NCBI GenBank assembly: GCA_948146395.1
Contig: OX411547.1
Coordinates: forward strand, 55,915,566 to 55,979,565
Origin: Fragum whitleyi
Taxonomy: Eukaryota > Mollusca > Bivalvia > Cardiida > Cardiidae
DNA: 64,000 bases
Direction: 5' to 3'
Shown here: piece after piece, positions 24,729 to 36,672 of the stretch
Layout: each line of letters starts with the position of its first letter
Numbering within the stretch: position 1 is the first letter of the stretch
Made by a program: the position numbers and the translations under genes
The notes under the pieces: model-generated
The model's database searches: none
What the model was told of the DNA's origin: nothing
Seen by the model: the letters and a program-made list of their open reading frames with translations, nothing else

Positions 24729-24925
24729 ACTGCCTCGATGGCCTAGTGGTAAATGCACTCGACTCGTGACCTGGAGGTCCGTAGTTCGAGCCCCACTGTC
24801 GCCGGGTGTGTTTATGGGCAAAACCCTAAACAGCCAGCTCCCAGATCAGTCCAGCTGTAAAATTGGGTTACAGTGGGTTTAAACCACTGCCTCTCTCTCA
24901 AAGACGAATAAACTTCATGATTGAG
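24729..24925 (+). mobile_element. tRNA-derived SINE
   Basis: The head has an A box (GATGGCCTAGTGGTAAATGC) and a B box (TAGTTCGAGCCCC). The body has GGGTGTGTTTATGGGCAAAA, ACAGCCAGCTCCCAGATCAG and a tail near GACGAATAAACTTCATGATT. The stem is too mismatched for a working tRNA. Confidence 0.7.
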
Positions 24926-25354
24926 TGTTCGAGAGCGATTCTATAAGCTTAAGCTTTTGTTGCAATCGAACTAAAATAAGTTAGTATAAACAAGTATAAA
25001 CTAAAACTAGTCTACGAACAAGGCCACTGAATATCAAACAGATGGGCTATTTTAACTATAATTACAAAACTTTATCCACTTCGACAACAACAACTAAAAA
25101 AACATACAAACAAACATATAAGCAAATAAAGAACACCAAACAAATAGAAAATCCGCCACCCGCTCTGGCTTCAAGCACATGTCCGAAAATAGGGGCAGAT
25201 TGCACTTTAGAAACTTAACTAATGATTTATTGATTCAGTCTGTTGGAAGAAAAAGTTACTATTTGCTCATTAATAAATAGGTAAACATTTAATTAACGTT
25301 GAATACTTTAGAGCTGTTTAATATTTGTATTTGGGTACAATAACAATATGATTG

Positions 25355-25797
25355 AAATTGACAAGGTGAATGATTTTAGAATGATTTCGGAATGATGTTA
25401 AACGGAATGATGTTAAATTGGTGAGAGGAGTGAATTTTGAGTGAAATTTAAGGAAGTTAATCCAATTTCGCTAATTTTGTTCAAGATGACCAAAATTAGC
25501 GATATGTATTACCTCCATTTCATAAAATATGCATAAAGTTCTAAAAATAGCTTCCTTATTTTTTCAAGAACCAATCAGACGCTTAAAAGTTCAATTATGT
25601 AAGTGAAATCGCGATTAGGTTCTTGCTATATTAATTTGGAATGTAGTTGTTGATCTCATATTTTTTGTAATTTTGAGCGTTTTTGAATGGTTTGAGTGAG
25701 TGTTTGGAATAAATGAATGGAGCGCTAAGTGAGCACTTTAGAACGGTTTTGATGTAGATGAATGTCAATTTCACGATGTATCTAACCGTATAGTGTC
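25355..25797. mobile_element. M1 MITE
   Basis: Starts GAAATTGACAAGGTGAATGA and ends GAATGTCAATTTCACGATGT...AACCGTA. The core is AATTTCGCTAATTTTGTTCA facing GACCAAAATTAGCGATATG. In inverse orientation to the copy at 16449. Confidence 0.7.
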
Positions 25798-25994
25798 TTA
25801 ACTTCATGGGCTGTCAAAGATTGTAATGCTAGCTGGTCTCCTTGCCATTTAGCTATCTGTTATATTCATCTATGCTATTTAAAGCGGTATAGATCGAAAT
25901 CTTTCATTACATCCGGGTACAAAAAATCAGAGAGTATAAGTTACTGTTACATCATCTTGTACGAGACACACTTCGTCAATGAGCAACCTAGTAC

Positions 25995-26138
25995 AGTAAA
26001 ACACATCGTGACATTTACAAGATGAAGGATGTTGGAATGATTTGGGGTGAAATTGAATGAGTGTGTGGAGCAAATTTTGACTGAAATTCAAGGGAGGTAG
26101 TCCAATATCGATAATTTTTGTTCAGGATGATCTAACTG
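25995..26138. mobile_element. Half-length M1 MITE
   Basis: It starts with an M1 end (CAGTAAAACACATCGTGACA), runs to the core (GGGAGGTAGTCCAATATCGA, TTTTTGTTCAGGATGA) and then goes straight into TCTAACTGTA, the outer end of the opposite TIR. The second half is deleted. Confidence 0.6.
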
Positions 26139-27870
26139 TACAATGCAACTCCAGTACGATGTATATGGCTTCCATCCAAGATTGGTTAGGTACGAGCAAT
26201 TCCGGTCGCTTAACTTTTCTACTCTAGGGTTTGTAAAAAAGGGAAATCTAGAAGAGAAATTTCCAAACTCAATCTGGAGCCTGCTGGATTAAAATTTCTT
26301 TGAAAACACATGGCTAAGTTTATGGACGACTCAAATAGCTTAGCTACATTTTTCTCGAAAATAATCTAGACTAAGTAAAAAGCAAACAAGGCAGGAAAAG
26401 ATCGTACTATACATCTGTGAAAGCTAGTCTAGTCGACATTGTCTGTCAAAGGTTTGTGTACAGCGGTCTTACCTTCTGGAGAGCAAAGCGCTTGCAAACA
26501 TTAGCAAGCGCTTTCCTACTGTCATTCTTACATGATTTACTATTGCTGCATCGCCTTAGCTAGGTGAGATTTCAAACTGGTCATTGTCTCTAATCCAAGA
26601 TTAGACCACGCTTGAAGCGAATCAGCCAATCAGAAAACAGTATTTCAAAGGTATATATCACAGATACAACTCCGAGTGTTGTATTTACAGATATACGATG
26701 GAAGTGTGTCTTGCACGTGAATCTCGACAGGTTTTGGGGGCCGAGTCATTTCAAAAAGAGAAGGAGCATTTTATACAGCTCTTTTTTCCTAAAAACATTC
26801 GACAGTCGCAAAAGTGCAAAAGATCTTGAAATTGTAGCGGAAATAGATTCATGTGTAATTTCAGCATATTCACACTTGATTAGAGTAATGTCATGTGCAG
26901 CGAGATTAACTCTTTTTTATTGTGTAGAGGTTCGGGTAAATAAATACAGATAGTGTAAGAAAAGCGTGTTCTAAGTCAGATAGAAAATCTCGAGCCGCGG
27001 TATATGGGAAATAGACACTCGCTAACGCTCGTGTCTATTTCCCATATACTACGGCTCTCGTTTTCTATCCTATACGTAACTATGGCGAAATTTGTACAGT
27101 CAATACTGTTTCACAGTCGTATACCTGGTACAGAGCAGTAAAAAAGTGCCCAGTGTAGAAGCAGGCAAGATGGCGGATGTAAACAACGATAAAAAGTAGG
27201 TATATTTTCAATCGCAAAAATACAGGTTAATTTAACTGATAGTGTTTAATGATAGGCATTGTGACCAACATGAAATGTCCGATTTTCTTATTTTCCCATT
27301 GATTTCTCGTGATGCCTACTACATAACTTGGATTCAATCGATAAAGTTGGGTAAATATCAAAAACCGAAATTGAAGCGGTGATCCCAAGATTCATTCCAG
27401 AATATTTTATTCATTTCTAATAAAATCACCTATATCCACGACCTATCGTAAGCCCAAACCCCTACAGACCATCCCGATTTTTGACAGCCCTGAAAAAGCA
27501 TTGTGGAAAGTGATATTTTTTGTTTTCGTAAATGGACAACGGTCCAGTGCAGCAACAGGCCGTTTTTTCCATTGGTACAGTGGAGATACAAGGTTTTGAG
27601 GCGATTTTGAACCAGTGGAGAAACATGTTTTGAAACTGTGTAGACACATGGTTTGGAACCGTGTAGAACAAGCACGACGTTGGTAAATAATGACTTTGTC
27701 GTTGTGAATTGAAAGTAGCCGAATTATTATTTCGAATAGTGACATAAGAGAAATATTTAATACATTTTGTCAAATACAAATACAAATACAAAAAATTGCT
27801 AAGGGTCAAGCGACGGGTGAACACCGCTTTAACATCGTGCGGTCAAATTTTCGATAAAAATTCGCTTATA
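26139..27870. other. Intergenic DNA before the LINE; no gene supported
   Basis: Apart from the hairpins at 26486-26512 and 26979-27069 and a short run of about 30-bp repeats at 27585-27670 (GTGGAGAAACATGTTTTGAA-like), nothing is recognised. Several overlapping frames of 80-120 codons at 27430-27824 are mutually incompatible and repeat-like. Confidence 0.4.
26979..27069. repeat. Hairpin with arms of about 40 bp
   Basis: GATAGAAAATCTCGAGCCG and TATATGGGAAATAGACAC, ending CGCTAACGC, are mirrored by the complement ending CTATC at 27069. The loop is only a few bases. Confidence 0.8.
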
Positions 27871-27927
27871 AACGATTCTACAGTCTAAAATCTTGGAAGG
27901 ATTGCTGAATTATCATTTAAGAACACG

Positions 27928-29019
27928 ATGGCAGCGTCAAAGGCATCCGACAGCAAGAATAGACATCAAATTGGCGATAAAATCGAAAGGTCAGACAATG
28001 ACATTGAACAATATGACAGCTGTTTATCTGATCAAGATGGGTGGGGTACGGTCAAACACAAAAACAAGGGTAAGAAAAAGAGAAAGAGGCATTCAACAGG
28101 GGGTAGGTCGGAGCCTGAAACCCAAAAGGAACATTTAAAAGTCCCGAAAAGTACTGACGAGTTCAAGAAATTAAACACAGACGATAAATTGGTCACCATG
28201 TTCACAATGCTATCGAGAGTGAGTAACATTGACACCCGTTTGACAAAGGTAGAACGAAATGTCACCAAAATCTTGAATGAAACTGACTCAAATAACCTAA
28301 GAATAAAAAAGCTGGAATATAAAAGCCTCGACCTAGAAGCCAGGAGTAGAAGACTGAACTTGCTTTTTAGGGGAATCCCGGAATCTGATACGACCGAGAA
28401 CTGTTTTGAACTAATAAAAAGTGTATTGAAGCATGACCTTGAACTTGTAGATGTCAATATTGATATTCAGCGCGCGCACCGTCTGGGGAGGCGACGACCT
28501 ACAAATCAGGCACCTAGATCAATTATAGTCTGTTTCAAAAATGAGTCCGATCTTCAACTAATTCTCAGTAACGCACATAAATTAAAGGGCAAAAATGAAA
28601 TGGGAATAAATAGAGACTTTCCAATACCCATCGTCGAAGCCAGAAAACGTTTATGGAGCGATTACAAAAGTGCCAGAGCAATAAACCCACCAAAGAGTGT
28701 CTTTATAGGCTATCCCGCGAAACTAATTGTTCGTGGGAAAACAGTGAAGGATGAATTCCCCGACTGGGATCAAGTCATGTACGGTCTTCCTTCATACGTC
28801 AGAAACCCTGACAATAGGAAAAATGAAACCCGACAGGAACAAACAAAACCTCTGGCTAATGAGCAATTATTGCATGGACACTCGGACAGCGAAAGCGAAA
28901 GTGATTCTTCTCAGAATAAGATAGATGATGAACCCACACAGACTGATGAGTACAGTCAATCCATGTCTTTACTGGCGGCACACCACAACAAATCGGCAAA
29001 AAACAATAATGACACTTAG
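27928..29019 (+). CDS. LINE ORF1 protein (L1 ORF1p-like RNA-binding protein), intact
   Basis: 363 codons, open throughout. Residues 1-75 are basic and low-complexity (KKKRKRHST). A coiled-coil-like heptad region lies at about 80-140 (TRLTKVERNVTKILNET). It is followed by RSRRLNLLFRGIPES at about 135-150, the hallmark entry into the RRM-like domain of L1-type ORF1 proteins. The region to about 290 contains the C-terminal domain (VEARKRLWSDYKSARA). The tail is acidic and serine-rich (SDSESESDSSQ). ORF1p of this type trimerises and coats LINE RNA. Its intact frame contrasts with the broken ORF2. The ATG at 27928 opens the frame. Confidence 0.8.
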   Translation: MAASKASDSKNRHQIGDKIERSDNDIEQYDSCLSDQDGWGTVKHKNKGKKKRKRHSTGGRSEPETQKEHLKVPKSTDEFKKLNTDDKLVTMFTMLSRVSNIDTRLTKVERNVTKILNETDSNNLRIKKLEYKSLDLEARSRRLNLLFRGIPESDTTENCFELIKSVLKHDLELVDVNIDIQRAHRLGRRRPTNQAPRSIIVCFKNESDLQLILSNAHKLKGKNEMGINRDFPIPIVEARKRLWSDYKSARAINPPKSVFIGYPAKLIVRGKTVKDEFPDWDQVMYGLPSYVRNPDNRKNETRQEQTKPLANEQLLHGHSDSESESDSSQNKIDDEPTQTDEYSQSMSLLAAHHNKSAKNNNDT

Positions 29020-29064
29020 AGGTCAGGGGACAGAACCGAGGACAGAAATAACCTCGCGAGCACA

Positions 29065-32000
29065 TTGAAAAATGACAAAGTAAATAACAAAGCCAATTTT
29101 TGTATAACTAAAAATGCAAAGTTGAATCTGTGTGTATCTTCCCTAAATGTGTGTGGTTTAAAGCGTAGAAGTCAATACCCCGAATTTATCTCTCTAGTGA
29201 GGGAGAATGACTTGTTTTTTGTAAATGAAACTAAACTTGATAAACATGACATAATTAAGGTAGATGGATACAATTTCATCAATGTACCAAGAAAAACTAA
29301 ATATGTGAGAAAATCTGGTGGATTAGGGGTATTTGTCAAAAGCTCAATGATGAATCAAGTCAAAATCATTGAATCAGAATCAGATTATGTTTTTGGTTAA
29401 AACTGTCTGTTCATGACAAAGACTTACTCTTTGGGTCTGTCTATATTCCACCGCTCCATTCAAGATTCTATAATAATGACATGTATAGCATATTTGAAAG
29501 AGAAGTTATTGAGATGAATTGAAAATTTGATGATGTATTTATTGTGGGGGATTTTAATGCTCAAACAGCGCAAATAAAAGATTACTATGATGATGATGAT
29601 GACATTTTTGATGAGATATCTGAGATATCTGATATTTTCAACAATATTGAAGAATCTTATCGCAACACAACATCACATTTGATTAGAAATAATATTCCAT
29701 TAAAAAGAAAATCACTCGATAAGAAGAAAAACAATCATGGATATCGTCTAATTGATTTATGTAAGAATAACCAGTTAATGATAGTTAATGGTAGATTAGC
29801 ACCAGATAACAAAATAGGTAATTGGACTTATCGTAGTACTTCAGTAATTGATTATCTTCTGTCAAGTATAAAGAGTTTTTGCATGATTAAATACTTTGAA
29901 ATCAAAGAGTTAGATACTATTTATAGTGATGGTCACTCATTACTTAAATTTAACATTGACTCGGATATACCCATGAGGAAAAGAAATAATTGTGTTACTG
30001 TAAATTATGCAGAAAAGGATACTAAACCAGTCTGGGATGAAGAAAAGGCCAGTTGTTTTGCTGATAACATTTCAGATAACAAAATTGCAGAGCTTATGTA
30101 TGATATAAATAGAACATCCACAACTAAGAGCCACCATAGTATAGACAAAATATCTGTCAAGCTGACACAAATAATGATTGAAAGTGCAAATAAAACATTT
30201 CCAAGAAAAACCAGTAAACAAAAGAATACTACAAAAAAGAAAAACACAAAACCTTGGTTCAAAAATGATTGTAAAAAAGCAAAAAAACAGTACAGAAAAG
30301 CATGCAAAAAATACATGAATTGTCCAAATTCAGAAAATAACTTATTAAAAAAGAGAGCTAGTAAATTTTATAAAAATACTATGAATGTCAGCATCAATGA
30401 ATTTAATAGGGAGCAACAAATAAAACTTAGGAAAATGCAAACAAAAAACCCCAAAAAATATTGGCAATTTATAAATCAGTTCAATAACCGACAATCAGCA
30501 ACAACCACACCCTCAATCGAGTCACTCTTTAATCATTTTCAACAAGAAAGCAATAAAATTACACATGATGAAGTAACTTCGGATCTATCTTCCGAAATCC
30601 AAGTCAATATAGACCAAGAAGATAATATTCTGAATAGAAAGATAACCGCAGGAGAAATTCAAAAATGTATCCAAAATTTGAAAAATAACAAGTCTGCAGA
30701 TATTGATCAAGTAATTAATGAATATATAAAAAATTCCGGTCTAAAGATGTTACCAGTATATACAAACTTATTCAATGTTATCCTAGATATTGGATAAATA
30801 CCTAAATCATGGGGAGAAGGAATGATTATACCAATTTATAAAGGTAAAGGTGACCCTTCTTGCCCTACAAACTACAGACCAATAACACTATTATCTTGTA
30901 TAAGTAAACTTTTCACTAGCATTTTAAATTGCAGGCTTACAAGCTTCATTGAGGAAAATGGTATCCTTCTTGAGAATCAAGCTGCATACAGAAAAAATTA
31001 CTCTACAGTTGATCATATATTTACTCTGAACTCCCTGCATGAAATCCTTAAACATTACAAAAAAAAATTATACTGTATTTTCATAGACTTTTCAAAAGCT
31101 TTTGACTCTATTTGGCACACAGGTCTTTGGCAAAAGCTAGCAAAACAAAGTATATCTGGAAAGTTTCTCAGAATAATTAAGAGCATGTACTCAAATATAA
31201 AATCCTGTATTTCTCTCAAAAGCAATAAGTCTTCCTTTTTCTACAGTAATTGTGGAGTCCGGCAGGGCGAAAATTTATCACCGATCCTATTTTCACTATT
31301 CTTGAATGACTTGGAAGAATACCTAAAGAATTTCAATTGTACTGGTGTAAAATTAAATGACCCCGACATCGAACCAACACTTTACCTAGAAATATTTTTA
31401 CTAATTTATGCTGATGACACAATTCTATTTTCGGATGACCCAAAAATTCTTCAAAGAAATCTTAATAACTTTGTAAAATACTGTGAGAAATGGAAACTTA
31501 ATATCAATACTGAAAAAACAAAAGTGATGGTTTTAGGATCAACATCAAATAACACAACTTTCATAATAAATAATCAAGAATTAGAACAAGTTAAATCATA
31601 CAAGTATCTTGGTACCCATTTCAGTAACAAAGGTAACTTCAGACTAAATAAGATGTTCCTTGCACAACAATAAAAAAAAGCAATGCACCTTTTATACAAA
31701 AGAATTTACAATCTTAATCTCCCCCCAGATCTAGCATTTAAACTCTTTGACCACACTATACTTCCAATTTTGCTTTACTCTGTTGAAACATGGGGATATG
31801 AAAAAAATAATCAACATGAACAAATACATACTAATTTTATCAAGAAAATCTTGCAATTGAGAAAAAGTACTCCAAACTATATGGTCTATGCAGAGTCTGG
31901 CAGATATCCATTAGAAATAACTATTAAATGTAGAATGATAGGTTTTTGGAACAAACTAATAATAAATGGCACAAATAAATTATCAAAGAAATTATACCAA

Positions 32001-32586
32001 TACATGCTTAATATACCTAATTTTAACTCAAAATGGATAAATCACATTCAGTGCATCTTAAATTCATGCGGTTTGAACGATATTTGGCTTAACCAAAAAA
32101 AATATTACCAATACCAATATTAAAAAAATTGTCAAACAAACCTTGATTGATCAAGAATTTCAAAACTGGCACTCTTCAACACAGGAATCCAATAAAGGCA
32201 AGAACTACTTTCATTTTAAACAAAACATGGAAATGCCTAAATATCTTACAATATTAAAAAGACCAGAATATCTGAATATGATTAAATTTAGAACTGGAAA
32301 TCATCATTTACCAGTAGAAATTGGCCGTTGGAACAACATAGAATATTGTGAAAGAAAGTGCACCTTGTGCAACCATAATGATGTTGGAGATGAAATGCAT
32401 ATGGTTCTCAAATGTCCTTACTTTCAATCAAGTAGGAAAAAATATGTAAAACCATATTATTACAAGTACCCAAGTATGCACAAATTCATTGAGCTTATGA
32501 CAAACGACTCATTGAAGAGCTTAAAAAATCTCTCTAAGTTTGTGTCTATCATTATAAAAAAGCACAGAGAAATGTTCTCCAACTAG
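29065..32586 (+). pseudogene. LINE ORF2: APE endonuclease and reverse transcriptase, disrupted
   Basis: The endonuclease starts at 29065 (SSLNVCGLK; VNETKLD) and continues after a frameshift near 29395 with VYIPP and, past an in-frame TGA at about 29519, GDFNAQ. The reverse transcriptase runs to about 31670: NYRPITLLSCISKLF, FIDFSKAFDSIWH, VRQGENLSPILFS and YADDT, with in-frame TAA stops at 30795 and 31671. The thumb and C-terminal region follow (LPILLYSVETWGYE). After a second frameshift near 32125 comes a C-terminal zinc-knuckle-like CTLCNHNDVGDEMH...C. That makes three stops and two shifts in 3.5 kb, so the copy cannot retrotranspose alone. Motifs A, B and C of the RT are still present. 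Confidence 0.8.
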
Positions 32587-33019
32587 TCTCAAACATTTGT
32601 TGCTTTGAACTACTATATCATAGTAATTATTGTACTTACATGTTGATGAGCAAGATGCTTCTTCTTTTCCAAATTTAATAATCTTTTTATTATATAATCT
32701 TAAAGCAATATGGAAGCACACTTTGGGGAAAGGAGAGGCATTCCTCTCCTTTTAGCAAACTGTTAGCCACCATAGTGCAGATTCTGATTAATCTCAATAC
32801 ATGTACATGCTTCTACTCTTCCCCACAAAAGCCTACAAGTTATTTCAAAATGAGCTCTGAGAATCCTTACCGCTATATTTCTATTTGCTTGAAAATATTT
32901 GTGATCATCAACCAATTTGAAATCATTAAAAAAATTAATTTAGTATAAGCTAGGCTTTGTAGACTAAGATCTGACAGCATTTCAGAGCAGGCTGATCTTG
33001 GTCTATAATGCCAGGCATA

Positions 33020-33245
33020 TTTTAACGCTTGTCATGATGAACCTGGAATATTCTTGTCTAGGCAGGAGCTATGGATAAACATCAGCCTGCACATGATGTG
33101 CAGTCTGATCTTTGCCTATCCCACCTGTTTTTCCTCCTTTGAAACCAGAAAAGCTTGAAAATTTAATTTTCAAAATGAGTACTAACTCACATGTAGTGCA
33201 TCCAGTGTTTTGAAAACTTTGATTTTGTAGGATTCCAATTAAATC
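33020..33245 (+). repeat. Dispersed repeat R1, second copy
   Basis: Matches 22810-23060: CTTGTCATGATGAACCTGGA, GGCAGGAGCTATGGATAAAC, CCTGCACATGATGTGCAGTC, TGATCTTTGCCTATCC and TCCAGTGTTTTGAAAACTTTGATT. A related half-site, AGACTAAGATCTGACAGC, lies just upstream at 32958. Confidence 0.55.
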
Positions 33246-34059
33246 TATTTATTCAAGACAAATTATTTTTGCATGAGATAAAATCAATGAGCTTCAAATC
33301 ACAACTTCATTCTGAAAACTCAAAAAAAGGGGTTAAATATTCCCCTAAGTCAGTCTTGTGTTTCATTTCGGCAAGGCCGACTGAACAGGGGAACTACAAT
33401 ACAGATAACAACGTAGCTGCATGCTCGTGAATAGATCTTTACGTGTAAACACATCCGTGTCATTCATGATTTTCCGATTTAGGAATGGACGACATTTTCT
33501 ACCTTTTGAAAACAGATTCTTATATGTCTTTTTGTTTCAAAAATCTTATTATTATAGTAATTTGATTATGAGTGTGAGGGTGTTTGAACTCAAACAGTGA
33601 CAAAATCAAAATCAAACTGAAAGATGGTCGATTAGTAACAGAATGAAATTTGTGTCAACCGGATGGATATCCAGTGTACAAAAAATTCATTTTATTTGCC
33701 AAGAGAATCTTAAAATACTCACAGTTAAGTTGATTTTAATTCCTTCTTAGTAAATCCACGAAAAAAGAATCACATAGAACCAAGAGAGATCACCACAGTT
33801 ATTTAATCAAACAGTTTAAAAGTTTGTTTATTTGAGAAAAAATAATCCACATTTGATAAGGCTACATGCTTATTTACCCGAAATTCATCAATGAAATTAC
33901 GTCATAGTGTGTAATTCACTAGACCAATCAAAATAGACCTAGTTACGATTTAGTAACGTACGCAAATGTTTGCCCTATAGTCTTTTTCATCAAAATAATC
34001 TGACCGAGGTTATGGCCCCCTTTAATTCCGCGATTACTTTATGTGATCCCCGTCACTGT

Positions 34060-34168
34060 ATGAATGTATTTGTATGTAAGCAATATTATTTTGTAATGTT
34101 CGTATATCATATGTTTATGATTTGAACAATAAACCATTTGTATTTGAAAAAAAAAAAAAAAAAAAAAG
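34060..34168 (+). mobile_element. Retroposed 3' end with poly(A) tail
   Basis: AATAAACC at about 34129 is followed 18 bases later by an unbroken A tract (34147-34167). Polyadenylation signal, short gap and A-run together indicate a reverse-transcribed RNA 3' end. The source RNA is not identified; it could be a LINE 3' UTR. Confidence 0.5.
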
Positions 34169-34499
34169 GAAAATCCAATGTCTATATTAAGAACCAGAGA
34201 TGTAACAATAGCGACATGCAAAGGCCTATCTAGGACTTCGAAATTTTTACGCACTCAGAGGACGAAAAAAAAAAAAAAAAGAAAATAGGATAAAGGCGAT
34301 ATGAGACCTTTGTCAAAAGATGAATGCACTCCGTCCGCTCCCTTGTATGATTTGAGCGTTGGTGAATAATCAAAACATCGTAACTACAGCTTAAATCAGC
34401 TGTAGTTTTGATGATTTGATCATTCATCCACGATATTTTTCTACAGAGGATTATTACTTTTACGCACTTGCGTAAATTGCGTAATGGGAATTATGCCCT

Positions 34500-34645
34500 T
34501 GACATGAGTCATATTTTTTCTATTGATGGGTGAATACCCTCTAGAAGTGGGACGGGCAGCTGGTGTTTCGGATAAAATGCTGTGGTGTGATTAATGCGAG
34601 AAAGGTGTGGATATATGTTCCAGCTTCCGCTAAATAAATGAAATG
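34500..34645 (+). mobile_element. Truncated SINE (family of 57659-57907)
   Basis: ATTGATGGGTGAATACC, GCTGGTGTTTCGGATAAAAT and GCTGTGGTGTGATTAATG match the body of the tRNA-headed SINE at 57659-57907 (GTAGTTCGGATGAAATGTTG). The tRNA-like head is absent. Confidence 0.5.
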
Positions 34646-35052
34646 TTGATGAAAATAATACAAACAAACGAAATCATTGCATTTCACTTTTTTTACGTTT
34701 ATGTTTCACAAATGTTACAAAGTAGGACCAGCTGTAGGTCTTTTTTAAAAGTAGGCAGCTATTTCTTGGATAGCTACTTTAGCTATAACTGTTTCATTAC
34801 TGCAAATAGGATTGACATGATTTCGTCAAATATATAAAGCCTAGCCTTACACATGTGATGGATAACTCTTCAATGGTGTCACCAAGACGTCACATCAGCG
34901 CTCGATACCGAGCTATTTCTTTGATCTTAGTGAAGTTTTAGAATTAGTCATTACTTTCGGTTGATGTAAGAGAAAGATTCTATCTCTTTAAAGCCTTAAA
35001 ACAACATATTGTGTCTGTAATGTAATGAGATTTTGTTTGAGACAAGCATATC

Positions 35053-35281
35053 TTAACCCTTTCCTGTTTTACAAAATTTTAGACCTGTCCAAATTCAAAG
35101 GTTTTGCAGGTGAAAATTTAAAGTGAAATTAATTTGAAAAATAAACATTCAGTAGGGTAGGAAATAGTGTGGAAAAAGAAGAAATTGCTTGTCAGAAGCA
35201 ATTTCTTCTTTTTTCACAATGTTTTCTCAATCATAAAATCAAAGGCACGTAAAAAGCAGGGATTAAACAGGAAAGGGTTAA
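35053..35281. mobile_element. TTAA-flanked MITE with CCCTTTCCTGTTT termini
   Basis: TTAACCCTTTCCTGTTTT at the left and AAACAGGAAAGGGTTAA at the right are inverted repeats with TTAA on both sides (35053-35056 and 35278-35281). A central hairpin GAAGAAATTGCTT / AAGCAATTTCTTC lies at about 35176-35212. TTAA targets with CCC-starting ends are the signature of piggyBac-type elements, which is the inferred class. Confidence 0.75.
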
Positions 35282-35288
35282 ATAAGTC

Positions 35289-35390
35289 CATCTTCGCTAG
35301 TCAAGGGTGATGCCCACTACGTGTTCTATTCATGAATATTCTATACGTGAATAAAACACGTAGTGGGCATCACCCTTGGCTAGCGAAAAT
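35289..35390. repeat. Hairpin adjoining the TTAA-flanked MITE
   Basis: CGCTAGTCAAGGGTGATGCC and ACTACGTGTT are mirrored by AACACGTAGTGGGCATCACC and CTTGGCTAGCG. The loop is about 25 bases. Confidence 0.8.
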
Positions 35391-35654
35391 GATTTAAGTC
35401 TAAAATAGAAATGTTATTAAGCGAGCTTAATATATTTTCTTTTCTAGATGAGGTTAAGATGAACTTGTATCAATCAGAATTGATAAACATATTGTTTTTC
35501 TCACATACACATCATTTTTATACGTTAAAACCCAAGATTTATCTAAGGATGTTAACGTGTGTAAGATGACGTGTTGATGACGTCATTTAGAATCTGGAAC
35601 TACATATGGCCAAGAGAAGGATATATCTGATTGATGCTCGTTGAAGAAGATAAG

Positions 35655-35772
35655 GGGCTTAAAATATCAATGTAATCTGGTCGAGGTTGGGAGAATTTAT
35701 CATGACGAGGCTTTGTCAAGTCATGATTATTTCTCGTAGCCGAGACCAGATAACATTAATATTTTTAAGACA
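35655..35772. repeat. Hairpin with imperfect 50-bp arms
   Basis: TTAAAATATCAATGTAATCT with GGTCGAGG and TTATCATGACGAGG is mirrored by TCATGATTATTTCTCG, CGAGACCAGATAACATT and AATATTTTTAAG. Confidence 0.65.
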
Positions 35773-36672
35773 CTTACAAGTTATTCTATCCATCATGCAA
35801 TTTTTTTTCAGCGATAATTATCATAAACTCTTATTAATCAAATAAATTCAGGTTAAAGTGTATGCAAATTGTTTCTAAAGATAGACCGTCTGATATTATG
35901 TTTGTTATCCGACAGTTGATTTCAGGTCAATACAGCTTCATTGTATGACAAAAAAACTAGATCTATCTTAACCTCGTCAAAATATGTAAAAAATTATCTT
36001 GACCTTCACCTTTGCAACCAAAGGGTTCTAAGTCCACTTTGTTCCTTTACAAACAGATAAGACTTAGAGGCAGCGTTCGTAAGGAACAAATAGAATTTTG
36101 AAACCTTAACTTTCGAGAGAATGATCTCTTAAGAACTTCTGAATTCTTAAATATCTATCTAATCGGTCAAGATCATGTTATGAAAGATCAAATCGAAGTA
36201 TCAGCACATGAATGTGCTAAGTGTACGGGGAAACCTGTGTTAAGCTACCACTTAGGGGGATCACCAACAAGCGTCGCTAATAGATGCGGTTGCTTGATAC
36301 AACATTTCTTGATTAATAAGACAGGTCACGTTGATAGCATTTACTGATTGTCACAAAATTTTTACTGAAAATTATGATGTTCGAACCCATTAGAATCGTT
36401 TCATTCAATCGGTTTCAACATCATAAGATTCACTAATAAACAATTGTTTGTTTAAGAATGTCCACTCTTTCATAGATTTAATTTAAGGTGAAGGGACTTT
36501 TTATGATAGTCGCTTAATAAAACTGGTCGCTAAATGAGGTGGTCGCTCGAAAAATATCGAATGTATATACATTGTTTGGACACTTAGTACTGTTGCACCA
36601 AGCTCTCGATACATCGTATAACGATTATATTCTAACAAATTGTACTTTAATTTTAAATTTACTACTATTATA

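Larger units (their letters stand above)
27870..32710 (+). mobile_element. Non-LTR retrotransposon (LINE) with two ORFs, nearly full length, ORF2 broken
   Basis: ORF1 (27928-29019) is followed after 45 bases by ORF2 (29065-32586), which has an endonuclease and a reverse transcriptase. Both ends are approximate: the 5' start is unknown, and the 3' UTR probably ends within about 150 bases of the ORF2 stop. It is a former copy-and-paste element. The RT segment RQGENLSPILFSLFLNDLE resembles LINE elements common in aquatic invertebrates; clade not assigned. Confidence 0.8.

Noticed and set aside
26612..26953. 113-codon plus-strand ORF
   Set aside because: No recognisable domain, biased composition or neighbouring exon; could be chance.
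27430..27824. Three overlapping minus-strand ORFs of 81-120 codons
   Set aside because: They occupy all three frames over a stretch with short internal repeats (GTGGAGAAACATG-like), so none is supported.
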